Assembly: GCA_016928525.1 (NCBI GenBank)
Contig: JAFGKO010000074.1
Coordinates: forward strand, 1 to 19,884
Reading direction: 5' to 3'
From: Anaerolineales bacterium
GTDB taxonomy: Bacteria > Chloroflexota > Anaerolineae > Anaerolineales > Villigracilaceae
Length of the DNA stretch: 19,884 nt
The notes under the pieces were generated by a model. That model was not told where the DNA came from and made no database searches. It saw only the letters and a program-made list of their open reading frames with translations. Below, in pieces: positions 6,219 through 14,011 of this stretch. Made by a program: the position numbers and the translations under genes. The first letter of the stretch is position 1. The number at the start of each line of letters is the position of its first letter.

Positions 6219-7382
6219 TTAATGATCGTTTTTGAGAAACCTGAGTGCTGTTTCCACTAAGACCGCCGTGCCGAGGGGCAGGGCGCGTTCGTCCAGGTCG
6301 AATTTCGGGTGGTGCAGTGGGTACTCCTCGTGGCCTTCCTTTTGCACGCCCAGTGTGAACATCGCGCCGGGAGCATGTTCCATGAACGAGCCGAAATCTT
6401 CCGCGCCGAGGGTCTTGTGCCCTTTATTGACGTTTTCCTTGCCGAGCAGATCTTCGGCCACTTTTCGGATGACATCCGAGACGTGCTCGTTGTTGATCAT
6501 GGGCGGCCCGCCGTACTCGAACTTCAGCTCAAAATCACCACCCAGAGTTCTGGCAATCTCGAACGCGCGCTGGATCTCCTCCCGGATTTGCGGATGCACT
6601 TTTGGGTCAGCGTAGCGCAGCGTGCCGGTGATGCGCACACTTTCCGGGATGACGTTTTCGGTAAAGCCGCCGTTGACCGAGCCAATACTGACCACCGCCG
6701 GGGCGAAGGGGTCCAGCCGCCGTGAGACAATGGCGTTGAGAGCCAGGATCACATGGGCCGTGAGGTAGAACGTGTCGATGGCTTTGTCAGGGTGCGCGCC
6801 GTGCCCACCTTTGCCGTAAATCGTGCCGAACCACGAGTCCACGCCGCCGGATGCCGGGCCTGCGCTGATGCCCAGCGTACCGACCGGCGTCAGTGGATCG
6901 ATGTGCTGGGCAATGACGAAATCGATGCCTTCCGCTGCGCCATCCTCGACCATGCGCTGCGCGCCGCTCTTGCCTTCCTCATCTGCCACTTCTTCGGCAG
7001 GCTGGAACAGGAAGCGCAGCGTGCCGGGAAATTTCTCCCTGGACAAAATGGTGGCCGCAGCCAGCGCCATGGCGGTGTGCGAGTCGTGCCCGCAGGCGTG
7101 CATCTTCCCGTCGACTGTGGACTTGTACTCAAAGTCGTTCATCTCCTGCAAGGGCAGCGCATCCATGTCCGCGCGGATAGCAACTAGCGGACCGCCTTCA
7201 CCCAAATCAGCGACCACGCCGGTCTTCCCGACCCCGCGCCTGACGCGGTACCCCAGCTTTTCCAGTTCATCTGCAACGATTCCCGCGGTGCGATGGACAT
7301 CAAAGCCAGTTTCGGGGTGCATGTGGAAGTCGCGCCGCCATTCGATAATCTCTTCGCTGAGTGCATGAGCTTGTTTGAGCAT
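6219..7382 (-). CDS. M20 family metal-dependent amidohydrolase
   Basis: A 387-residue M20D-type amidohydrolase, the family of hippurate hydrolase, N-acyl-amino acid hydrolases and plant IAA-conjugate hydrolases. Metal-binding elements are complete: ADMDALPLQE (71-80), HACGHDSHTA with Cys97 and His99, QPAEE with Glu131, a His near 160, and a C-terminal HHPKFDLDE. The lid-domain GGHGAHPD is also present. It should act in the cytoplasm because no signal peptide is seen. AAAAGGAGAA precedes the ATG by a few bases. It sits between an MttB-family gene and ribokinase. It could free an amino acid or amine from an N-acyl conjugate, but the substrate is not shown by the sequence. Confidence 0.92.
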   Translation of the reverse strand: MLKQAHALSEEIIEWRRDFHMHPETGFDVHRTAGIVADELEKLGYRVRRGVGKTGVVADLGEGGPLVAIRADMDALPLQEMNDFEYKSTVDGKMHACGHDSHTAMALAAATILSREKFPGTLRFLFQPAEEVADEEGKSGAQRMVEDGAAEGIDFVIAQHIDPLTPVGTLGISAGPASGGVDSWFGTIYGKGGHGAHPDKAIDTFYLTAHVILALNAIVSRRLDPFAPAVVSIGSVNGGFTENVIPESVRITGTLRYADPKVHPQIREEIQRAFEIARTLGGDFELKFEYGGPPMINNEHVSDVIRKVAEDLLGKENVNKGHKTLGAEDFGSFMEHAPGAMFTLGVQKEGHEEYPLHHPKFDLDERALPLGTAVLVETALRFLKNDH

Positions 7383-7399
7383 GGGTTCTCCTTTTGATT

Positions 7400-7429
7400 C
7401 ACGAATTTACACGAATGAACACGAATTGT
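7400..7429. repeat. Three tandem 10-bp CACGAATNNN units
   Basis: CACGAATTTA, CACGAATGAA and CACGAATTGT follow each other at exactly ten-base spacing just upstream of the ribosome binding site of the M20 gene. This resembles one arm of the CAC-rich gap elements elsewhere in the window, without the complementary arm. It may be a remnant half element; a binding site with helical-turn spacing is less likely. Confidence 0.5.
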
Positions 7430-7438
7430 TTTTGGATG

Positions 7439-7468
7439 GCTCCCGGCGGGTCTTAGACCCGTCGGAGC
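7439..7468. repeat. 13-bp bulged hairpin with GGGTC/GACCC core
   Basis: GCTCCCGGCGGGTC (7439-7452) pairs with GACCCGTCGGAGC (7456-7468) around TTA, with one bulged C and one G-T pair. It starts 14 bases past the stop of the first MttB-family gene on the minus strand. No T-tract follows, so it is more likely a repeat or mRNA-stabilising stem than a terminator. Its core resembles the hairpin at 2383-2405. Confidence 0.55.
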
Positions 7469-7482
7469 ACATCGAGTAAATT

Positions 7483-8895
7483 TTACTTTACCAATTCCTT
7501 CTCTGCCGCGACCATGATGGTATCCAGTTCTTTGAGCTGCGCGTCTTCCAGCGGCTCGACTTCGTGCTCGGTCAAAATCCGCTCGGCTTCGGCCTGGGCG
7601 CGCTCGGCCAATCCCTGCCGGCCGCCAGCTTCCCACTGCTCCCAGGTGTCGCGGTTAGCCATTTTCGTCATCAACACTTCGCCAGATTTTAGATACTTCA
7701 TGGTGTGTTTCTGGCCGAGGAAATTATGAGACCCATCCATGACTTTGGCGATGACCTCGACCGCCAGCGCTTCGTCACTGACCTCGAAGCCCCTCCGCAA
7801 GCGATGGATGCTCGCGGCGAATTCGTTATCCGCTACCATCTGGGCGAAGGAACCGCTCACGCCCGCTTCCATCTCGCCGATGCCGGAGAGTTCGTCCGCA
7901 CCGGCCAGGGCCGGGATGGCGGCGTTGATGCCGCGCTCGAACCCGTCTTGCAGGTCGAGGGTGTGGGCGTTCGTCGAGAAGCCATACACGTTGACCGGGA
8001 GCCGGTAGTGATGTCCAAGTTGAACCGTGGCGGCCGATACCAGTCCCAGTTCAACGCCGCCCCACACGGAAATCCCGGTACGCGGTTCCATCATCGCCAG
8101 TCGTCCGCAGTAGATGACGGGTAATCCGGGGTTGACGATCTGCGCCAGGATGATCGGCGCCAGCACTTCGGCGTTCTGCTGGGCGAGCGCGCCGGCCATC
8201 GAAAGCGGAGCGGTTGCCCCGGCGGTGGGACAGGGCAGCGGGCCAAAGGCCACGCCCGCTTTTGCGATTTCGACGATGGCTTCGGCTTCGTAGGCCGGGA
8301 TATTGAGCGGGCTGACCGGCGAGACGGCCAGGGTCAACACTTCGGGCGCGGGGCCGATGACTTCGGCCATGCGCAGGGCGTATTTGACTTCACCGGGATA
8401 CTGCACGCCGGGGCCCTGCACGGGTTTGGTAGTGTATGGCAGGGCATGGCGATACATCATGAGCGACATCAGTTCGCCCGGCACGTCGCGCGGGGTGAAG
8501 AAAGGCGTGATAGTGTTGCAGTTTTCGAGCGCATCCAGCAGGCGGGTTGCGTTTTGCACGTCCTCGATGGTGGCGTAGCGTTTGCTGCCGTCGGCGGCGT
8601 TATAGATGTCGCGCGCGCCGCCCAGGTTGTGGAAATAGAGTTTTCCATCGCCAAGCGTTTTGACCGTCCCGTTGCGCCCACGGATGCTAACCGTTTTTCC
8701 TGCGCCGGTAATACACTTTTCGACCAGTTCTGGCGGAAACTTGACTTGTTCACCGTCTACACGTGCACCTGCCGCGGTGAGCAGCTCTTGCGTCTCTTTG
8801 TGCTTGAGCACGATACCGACTTCGCCCAGGATGCGCAGGGTAGCCTGGTGGATGGATTCGATCTCCGATTGACTGAGAAAGTTCAGGTAGGGCAT
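7483..8895 (-). CDS. MttB-family (trimethylamine methyltransferase superfamily) protein 1
   Basis: A 470-residue protein of the MttB superfamily, whose characterised members transfer a methyl group from trimethylamine or from betaines and carnitine-like compounds to a cob(I)alamin corrinoid protein. Seen: N-terminal LSQSEIESIHQATLRILGEV (residues 6-25), mid-chain TAGATAPLSMAGALAQQNAE, and a C-terminal NFLGQKHTMKYL, all typical. There is no in-frame UAG, so it is a non-pyrrolysine member and not classical MttB. I chose the ATG at 8895, five bases after AGGAGAC; the frame stays open to 9039 but reads through a repeat and into the S9 peptidase gene. It is 5.2 kb from the corrinoid gene. Its substrate is unknown. 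Confidence 0.88.
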   Translation of the reverse strand: MPYLNFLSQSEIESIHQATLRILGEVGIVLKHKETQELLTAAGARVDGEQVKFPPELVEKCITGAGKTVSIRGRNGTVKTLGDGKLYFHNLGGARDIYNAADGSKRYATIEDVQNATRLLDALENCNTITPFFTPRDVPGELMSLMMYRHALPYTTKPVQGPGVQYPGEVKYALRMAEVIGPAPEVLTLAVSPVSPLNIPAYEAEAIVEIAKAGVAFGPLPCPTAGATAPLSMAGALAQQNAEVLAPIILAQIVNPGLPVIYCGRLAMMEPRTGISVWGGVELGLVSAATVQLGHHYRLPVNVYGFSTNAHTLDLQDGFERGINAAIPALAGADELSGIGEMEAGVSGSFAQMVADNEFAASIHRLRRGFEVSDEALAVEVIAKVMDGSHNFLGQKHTMKYLKSGEVLMTKMANRDTWEQWEAGGRQGLAERAQAEAERILTEHEVEPLEDAQLKELDTIMVAAEKELVK

Positions 8896-8925
8896 ATTAG
8901 TCTCCTGAGGGGATGGGGCAAACCA

Positions 8926-8974
8926 CTGAGTCACGGCGACACAAGAAATTAAAAACTCTGTGTCTCCGTGGTTA
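8926..8974. repeat. Imperfect inverted repeat, CACGGAG type
   Basis: The left arm AACCACTGAGTCACGGCGAC and the right arm ACTCTGTGTCTCCGTGGTT pair imperfectly around an AT-rich centre. The element fills most of the gap between the S9 peptidase stop and the ribosome binding site of the first MttB gene. Confidence 0.65.
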
Positions 8975-8977
8975 GAC

Positions 8978-10882
8978 TTATTGTCTTTCCAAAAAATGAG
9001 CGAGAAATTCGACCCGCCGCACTTCTGAATCGACCACATTTTCGATTTTCAAAAAGGCGTGGCCCTCGCCCTCGTAGAGGTGAAAATCCACCTGCTTGCC
9101 GAGTTCAAGTAATTTATCTCGGGTTTCCAGCGAGTCTTCTGCAGGGCAGCGCGGGTCGTGTTCGCCGCAGATGAGTTGCACCGGAACGCGAATCCGGTCA
9201 AGGAAGAAGTAGGGCGAGCGTTCATACCATAGATCGTGGTTGTGATTGGGATGTCCCATCATTTCGACATCCCAGTGTTTCAGGTCATCGCGGGAGCGGA
9301 CATGGCAATTGAACCAGTTCGTGAATGGGACCACGCCGGAACCGACCGCCCACAATTCGGGATACTGTGTCAGGTTGGTCATGGTCAGATAACCGCCGTG
9401 ACTGCGGCCTGTAACGGCGATTTTAGTCGGGTCAGCCAGTTTCTCGTGGAGGAGGAATTGCGTCCCAGCAGCGACATCGTCCGTATCCACGCCGCCCAGG
9501 TCGAAGCGGTTGGCGTACTGCCATTCGCGGCCATAGCCAGTGGAGCCGCGATAGTTTGGTGCCAGTACAGTCCAGCCGCGCGAGACGAGATGGATCATGA
9601 GGGGATACCATTCCATCTGGTAGTGCCAGTTCGGGCCGCCGTGGATGATGAGAACAGCGGGCGTGTTATTGCTGGCGTACTCCGGTTTGAACAGCAAGGC
9701 AGGGATGGGTGTGCTGTCCATGCCAGGGTATGTGATCTCTTCTGGCATGAGGTAGGGCTCGTCATCCATGTCATCTGGAAGGGAGTATGTGAGTTGACTT
9801 AGCTCGCCGTTGTCGAGAGATAACTTCCACAGATCGGGTGGGAAGCGGGGATTGTTGAAAACAAAGATGACGTGTTCCCCGTCAGGTGTGAAGCGCGGCT
9901 TGTAATGCACGCCATCTTCAACCTGGTATGTTCTCGCTTCTCCGTCAAGTGGCTGTACAACGATTTCATCCGATGCGCCTTGTGCACGAATATATATCAG
10001 CATTGTTCCGTCTTTTGACCAGGACGGAGATCTGTGGTTGGCTTCATCGCTTGTCAGCCAGGTAATTTCGTGGCTGTACAGGTCAAAGATGCCGATCTGG
10101 TGCCAGCCGTTGGGCGCGTCGGAGTGAAAGGCCAGTTTCGTGCTGTCCGGTGACCAGGATGGGTTGTGGGCATTGATAGGACCGTTCCCGTCGGCGAGCG
10201 GGAAGGATTTTTCAGCATTCATTGAAACCAGATACACGCCGTAGTCCTGACCTTTGGATTCGAAGGTCACGGCCAGCCATTTTCCATCTGGCGACCAGTG
10301 CACATCCCAAGCCGGACGCTGGATAGCAAGGACGCAGCGCGCTGCACCGCCTGTGGACGACATGACATAGACATCGAAGTTGCCGCTCTGGTTGGAGATG
10401 AAGGCAATCTGTTTCCCATCCGGCGACCAGCAGAAATTGGGCTGTAACGCGAAATTGATGTTAGGGGTCAGGTCAGTGTGCGCACCTGTTTCGAAATCGT
10501 GGACGAAGATATGAAAGTTCTCGCTGCCGTCGAAATCCACGGCGAAGGCCAGGCGTGAGCTTTCGGGGGAGTATTTGGGGGCGAATTTTGCGCCTGCTAG
10601 CCCTTCTCCTAATGAGAGAGGGGTTGGGGCGAGGAAAATCTCGAAGGAACTTGCCATCACCCCCCGCCCTCTCCCTTTGGGAGAGGGGGCTTCGGTAACG
10701 GGAGCCTCCTTCGGGGATGATACAGGTTCGGGTGCGTCTGAAGCGGACAGCGGAAATTCGAAGAGTTCCCACTGTCCGCTTTTGTTCCATGAGAAGGCAA
10801 CACGCTTGCCGTCCGGGGAAATGTCGAAACCGTGATACGAGTCGACATAAGGAACGCGCAATAGTTTTTCGAGGTCGATCAT
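8978..10882 (-). CDS. S9 family serine peptidase (acylaminoacyl-peptidase/DPP-like)
   Basis: A 634-residue prolyl-oligopeptidase-family enzyme. An N-terminal beta-propeller with repeated SPDGK-type blade motifs (WSPDGKQIAF, WSPDGKWLAV, WSPDSTKLAF) precedes a C-terminal alpha/beta hydrolase domain. The likely catalytic triad is Ser494 in GRSHGGY, Asp576 in GEHDPR and His608 in GEGHAF. No signal peptide is seen, so it probably cleaves short peptides in the cytoplasm. The start at 10882 is set by AGGAGG seven bases upstream. Residues about 65-95 are encoded by an in-frame palindromic repeat (10599-10687), rich in Pro, Gly, Ser and Arg and foreign to the fold; it falls in a loop after the strand WELFEFPL. 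The gene lies between two MttB-family genes. Confidence 0.93.
   Translation of the reverse strand: MIDLEKLLRVPYVDSYHGFDISPDGKRVAFSWNKSGQWELFEFPLSASDAPEPVSSPKEAPVTEAPSPKGRGRGVMASSFEIFLAPTPLSLGEGLAGAKFAPKYSPESSRLAFAVDFDGSENFHIFVHDFETGAHTDLTPNINFALQPNFCWSPDGKQIAFISNQSGNFDVYVMSSTGGAARCVLAIQRPAWDVHWSPDGKWLAVTFESKGQDYGVYLVSMNAEKSFPLADGNGPINAHNPSWSPDSTKLAFHSDAPNGWHQIGIFDLYSHEITWLTSDEANHRSPSWSKDGTMLIYIRAQGASDEIVVQPLDGEARTYQVEDGVHYKPRFTPDGEHVIFVFNNPRFPPDLWKLSLDNGELSQLTYSLPDDMDDEPYLMPEEITYPGMDSTPIPALLFKPEYASNNTPAVLIIHGGPNWHYQMEWYPLMIHLVSRGWTVLAPNYRGSTGYGREWQYANRFDLGGVDTDDVAAGTQFLLHEKLADPTKIAVTGRSHGGYLTMTNLTQYPELWAVGSGVVPFTNWFNCHVRSRDDLKHWDVEMMGHPNHNHDLWYERSPYFFLDRIRVPVQLICGEHDPRCPAEDSLETRDKLLELGKQVDFHLYEGEGHAFLKIENVVDSEVRRVEFLAHFLERQ
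10599..10687. repeat. Inverted pair of CCCTCTCCC-type palindromes inserted in the S9 peptidase gene
   Basis: One hairpin unit (about 10599-10634) and a second in opposite orientation (about 10654-10687) flank a short unrelated centre. The second holds a perfect stem: CCCTCTCCC (10667-10675), loop TTT, GGGAGAGGG (10679-10687). The whole element is in frame with the peptidase gene and encodes the Pro/Gly/Arg-rich stretch SPKGRGRG to PLSLGEG. Confidence 0.8.
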
Positions 10883-10905
10883 CGCACGGCCTCCTGCCAT
10901 GATTT

Positions 10906-10940
10906 CACCACAGAGATACGGGTCTTTTATCTCTGCGGTG
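10906..10940. repeat. 13-bp inverted repeat, CACAGAG type
   Basis: CACCACAGAGATA (10906-10918) pairs with TATCTCTGCGGTG (10928-10940) with one mismatch, around CGGGTCTTT. It sits between the stop of the second MttB gene and the S9 peptidase start. No T-tract follows on the minus strand. It is a short member of the gap-repeat family. Confidence 0.65.
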
Positions 10941-10953
10941 CTTGATTTAGAAC

Positions 10954-12411
10954 CTAATCGAGCTTGGGGAGCGCGTCCATACCCGCCTGTTTGGCCAGGC
11001 CTTCAACCATGCTGACCAGTTCTTTCTCCTGAGCGGGGTCCATCTGCGGGCGCTGGTATTCACTCAACAGTTGCTGGGTTCGGATTTTAGCGCGCGCAAA
11101 AGTATCCAGCCCCCCTGATTGCTGCCAGCCGCGGATGGAATCGCGGTCGATCACATCGGATGGCAGGTACTGCTCTTTGGCGAACAGTTCGCGAGTGATG
11201 CGCTGCTTGAGAAAGTCACCCTTGAAGTTGATGCCCTCGAACATGGCGGTAGCCAGCGTAACAGTGTGATCCTGGATGCCCGTCAGCAGGCGCCTGGCCA
11301 TGCCGATGGCCTCGGCGTCTACAGTCAGCTTTTCCGGGCTCTGGCAAGCCAGGAAGTCCAGCATGCCTGCGCCGGAGATCATGTTGACACCCGCTAACGC
11401 GCCGATCAGCGCTGACATGCCGCTTTCGAGACCAGCCTGGGCATCGATCACTTTGGATTCGGTCGCGCCAAGATAGCAGTGGGTGGGCAGGCCGAGCGAC
11501 TTACCAACCTGGGCGTAGGAGGCGTCGATCATGGCGGTCTCGACCGCGCCCATCGGTGTGCTGCCCTTGCGCATATCGAAGATGGCCGGCGCGCCGCCCC
11601 AGACGATGGGCGAGCCGGGCTTGGCAAGCTGGTGGATGGTGATACCGCTCAGGCATTCGGCAGCGTGTTGAACCACCGATCCGAGCAGCGTAACGGGAGC
11701 GGCTGCGCCTGCTAGTGGCATGGACACCATCTCGGCCGGGACGCCTGCATGCGCCAGCTCAATCAGATTGCCCGCGCCAAACTTGCTCCAGATGAGCGGT
11801 GGGGAGGGGCAGACGTCGAAAACGGCCTGGGGTTTCTCGGTCAGTGCTTCTCGTCCACCGGCGAAGATTGCCAGCATGTCGAGCATGACGTGTAGCGTGT
11901 CGTTCGAGAATGCGCCAGTCACGATCGGTTTTTGCGAGTGTAGCAAAACGAGATACAAGCGGTAGAAATCGCCGATTTCCTTCGGTACCTCGTTGCACAC
12001 CACCGCTGTTGACTGTGCATCGTATTGTGGCAGCATCTCAGCCACCTTCACCAGCCGGACTAGGTCAGCGGTGTAGGACGGTTTGTGTTCCAGCGTTTCG
12101 GGATCGAGAATGTGGACGCCGGATGAGCCGGGATCGAAGTGGACGGCATCGCCGCCATACGTGACTTTAGGGTTTCCTTCGCGGTCATGCAGGACGAACT
12201 GACTGGGGACTGTTTCGAGGGCCTTGCGCACCACCGATTCGGAGATGCGCACCACCTCTGCGGTATGATCCACTTCGCAGCCGGCGGAGGCGAGCAGTTC
12301 GCGCGCCTCGGCATACTGCACCTTGATGCCAGGCTTCATCATCAACTGGAAGGCTTCATCGATGATGCGGTCAATCAAATCTTGAGTAAGGAGTTCGATT
12401 TTGGGTTGCAT
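10954..12411 (-). CDS. MttB-family (trimethylamine methyltransferase superfamily) protein 2
   Basis: A 485-residue member of the MttB superfamily, clearly diverged from the other two in the window. Family traits seen: N-terminal LTQDLIDRIIDEAFQLMMKP, the mid-chain AGAAAPVTLLGSVVQHAAE, IVWGGAPAIFDMRKG, and the glycine-rich LAGVNMISGAGMLDF. The C-terminal NF-x-Gln-Lys-His motif of the other two copies is replaced by NFKGDFLKQRITREL. No in-frame UAG is present, so it is a non-pyrrolysine member. Presumed role is methyl transfer from a methylated amine or betaine to the corrinoid protein. The start at 12411 has only a weak ribosome binding site (TGGAAT). A 136-base gap full of repeats separates it from the third MttB gene. 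Confidence 0.87.
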   Translation of the reverse strand: MQPKIELLTQDLIDRIIDEAFQLMMKPGIKVQYAEARELLASAGCEVDHTAEVVRISESVVRKALETVPSQFVLHDREGNPKVTYGGDAVHFDPGSSGVHILDPETLEHKPSYTADLVRLVKVAEMLPQYDAQSTAVVCNEVPKEIGDFYRLYLVLLHSQKPIVTGAFSNDTLHVMLDMLAIFAGGREALTEKPQAVFDVCPSPPLIWSKFGAGNLIELAHAGVPAEMVSMPLAGAAAPVTLLGSVVQHAAECLSGITIHQLAKPGSPIVWGGAPAIFDMRKGSTPMGAVETAMIDASYAQVGKSLGLPTHCYLGATESKVIDAQAGLESGMSALIGALAGVNMISGAGMLDFLACQSPEKLTVDAEAIGMARRLLTGIQDHTVTLATAMFEGINFKGDFLKQRITRELFAKEQYLPSDVIDRDSIRGWQQSGGLDTFARAKIRTQQLLSEYQRPQMDPAQEKELVSMVEGLAKQAGMDALPKLD

Positions 12412-12423
12412 ATTCCATACTTT

Positions 12424-12458
12424 CCCCTCTCCCTTCTAGGGGGAGGGCAGGGTGGGGG
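12424..12458. repeat. Intergenic CCCTCTCCC-type palindromic repeat
   Basis: CCCCTCTCCC, a short loop TTCTA, and GGGGGAGGG followed by CAGGGTGGGGG. The same architecture (hairpin plus a G-rich arm) is found inside the S9 peptidase gene and, degenerated, at the end of the canonical ECF ATPase gene. Here it is intergenic and immediately upstream of the second MttB gene. Confidence 0.7.
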
Positions 12459-12468
12459 TAAAGAGCTT

Positions 12469-12532
12469 TACCACGGAGACACGGAGTCACAGAGTTCTTA
12501 ATTTCTCCGTGTCTCTGTGACGCCGTGGTTGT
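12469..12532. repeat. Long inverted repeat, CACGGAG type
   Basis: The left arm (ACCACGGAGACACGGAGTCA and following CAGAG) and right arm (TCTCCGTGTCTCTGTGACGC followed by CGTGG) pair over more than 20 bases with few mismatches, around TTCTTAAT. It is the cleanest copy of the gap-repeat family in the window and lies between MttB genes 3 and 2. Confidence 0.75.
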
Positions 12533-12547
12533 TTTTTAAAGATGAAT

Positions 12548-13996
12548 CTACTTTTCCAGCGAAGCGATGATCTTCGCCATCTCTTCTGAAATTTTAGCGT
12601 CCAGCGGATCAGGCTGGTGTTCGGTCAGGATGCGACGAGCTTTTTCCAGCGCCCAATCGCGGGCGTCATCCTGCTTGGCTTCCCACTCATTGTATGGACG
12701 GCGATCCATAAATTGGGGCAGGAACAGGTCGCGCATGTGTTTGCGGCTGTGCTTCTGGCTAAGGAAGTTTCCACCGGGACCAACATTGGCGATGGCCTCC
12801 AGCGCAAGTGTCTCGTCGTCCACAACGATACCCTGCATGGTCTTGTGGATAATCGAGAAGATCTCGGCGTCCATCATCATCTCGGCATAGGACCAGATGC
12901 GACTGCCATGCAGGAAGCCCAGTCCTAGCAGCATATCGGACATAACGATGCTGGCCATGAAGGTCGAGAGCGAGTTCTCGATGCCGGCCTGCCAGTTGGG
13001 TTCCTTGGCGCCCGTGGCAAATGAGCCCATCGAGAGCGGGATATCGTAAAAGTCTGATAGCACGTTGGTGGCCGCGCCGAACAGGAAGTCTTCCGGACCA
13101 CCGCCAGTGTAGACACCCGTGCGCGGATCAGAGGCGGTCTGCGCCGCGGCGTAGAAGACCGGCGCGCCGGGATAGGCCAGTTGCAGTAAAGCGGTGCCTG
13201 CCACTACTTCAGCGTTGCCAACCGCCAATGTCCCTGCTATGGTGGCGGGACCGGTGGTCAGGCAGGACGACATGGTCATGAAGCCGGTCGGCAGGCCGTA
13301 CTCCGCCGCGACCAAGGCCGCATCCAGGCTGCCGCCATCGTGACCGAGTGGGGGAGCCGTGCACTGCATCACGGATAATACCGGGCGCTTGCGCAATTTT
13401 TCCTTACCGCCGACGATCAGCGCGGCCATCTCGACTGCGGCACGCGCTTCGACCTCGTTATAGATCGACTCGGTCTGTACATGCTTGGTCGAATTCTCCC
13501 AAATGGCCTTGATCTCGTGTAAGCCGCGTGTCTCGACGGGCTTATCTTGGGCCGAGAGCGCCACCCAGTGGAATCCCACTTCTTCGGTCGCATCGGCGAC
13601 ACGGGCAATGTCGCCCACATCCGAAAGTTTAGACATACGGCGCTCGCCGCTCTTGATGTCGATGATCTCCACGCCGCAGCCGTCTGTGCCTGCAAAAACG
13701 TGATTGCCGTCCAGCGGACAGTCTTGCTGCGGATCACGTGCACCCAACGAGTAAGCAGGCGGCGCTTTCTTCATCGCTTTTTCGATCAACTCTGGCTTGG
13801 CGCGCACAATCATGCTCTCGTGATCAACCGTCGCGCCGTTGGACTCCCAGATCTCCAACGCGCGCTTGGACGGGAAGCGTATACCGACATTTTCGATGAT
13901 ATGCAGGGTGGCATCGTGGATCTTCTGCACTTCCTGCGGGGTCAAAATCTCAAGTTTGAGCTTGGGATTGGTGATGGATTTGATGTTTTTGGTCAT
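12548..13996 (-). CDS. MttB-family (trimethylamine methyltransferase superfamily) protein 3
   Basis: A 482-residue MttB-superfamily methyltransferase. Seen: N-terminal LTPQEVQKIHDATLHIIENV, mid-chain TTGPATIAGTLAVGNAEVVA, YTGGGPEDFLFGAA, and C-terminal NFLSQKHSRKHMRDLF. No in-frame UAG, so it is a non-pyrrolysine member. It directly follows the corrinoid protein gene in the direction of transcription, the arrangement seen in betaine or methylamine demethylation operons, so it is the best candidate to methylate that protein. GGAGAG lies a few bases before the ATG. The methyl donor cannot be told from sequence; glycine betaine, proline betaine, carnitine and trimethylamine are candidates from characterised relatives. 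Confidence 0.9.
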   Translation of the reverse strand: MTKNIKSITNPKLKLEILTPQEVQKIHDATLHIIENVGIRFPSKRALEIWESNGATVDHESMIVRAKPELIEKAMKKAPPAYSLGARDPQQDCPLDGNHVFAGTDGCGVEIIDIKSGERRMSKLSDVGDIARVADATEEVGFHWVALSAQDKPVETRGLHEIKAIWENSTKHVQTESIYNEVEARAAVEMAALIVGGKEKLRKRPVLSVMQCTAPPLGHDGGSLDAALVAAEYGLPTGFMTMSSCLTTGPATIAGTLAVGNAEVVAGTALLQLAYPGAPVFYAAAQTASDPRTGVYTGGGPEDFLFGAATNVLSDFYDIPLSMGSFATGAKEPNWQAGIENSLSTFMASIVMSDMLLGLGFLHGSRIWSYAEMMMDAEIFSIIHKTMQGIVVDDETLALEAIANVGPGGNFLSQKHSRKHMRDLFLPQFMDRRPYNEWEAKQDDARDWALEKARRILTEHQPDPLDAKISEEMAKIIASLEK

Positions 13997-14011
13997 TCTG
14001 CTCTCCGTTAT

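Noticed and set aside
6823..7368. Plus-strand open frame of 181 codons opposite the M20 gene
   Set aside because: Ser/Pro-rich antisense shadow without a ribosome binding site or recognisable domain.
7400..7429. CRISPR-like array
   Set aside because: Only three 10-base units without spacers and no cas genes in the window.
8896..9039. Upstream extension of the first MttB-family gene to an ATG at 9039
   Set aside because: It runs through a repeat and the end of the S9 peptidase gene, and family homology begins at the ATG at 8895, which has a good AGGAG site.
7483..13996. Pyrrolysine encoded by in-frame UAG in the MttB-family genes
   Set aside because: All three frames are full length with no internal UAG, so they are non-pyrrolysine members.
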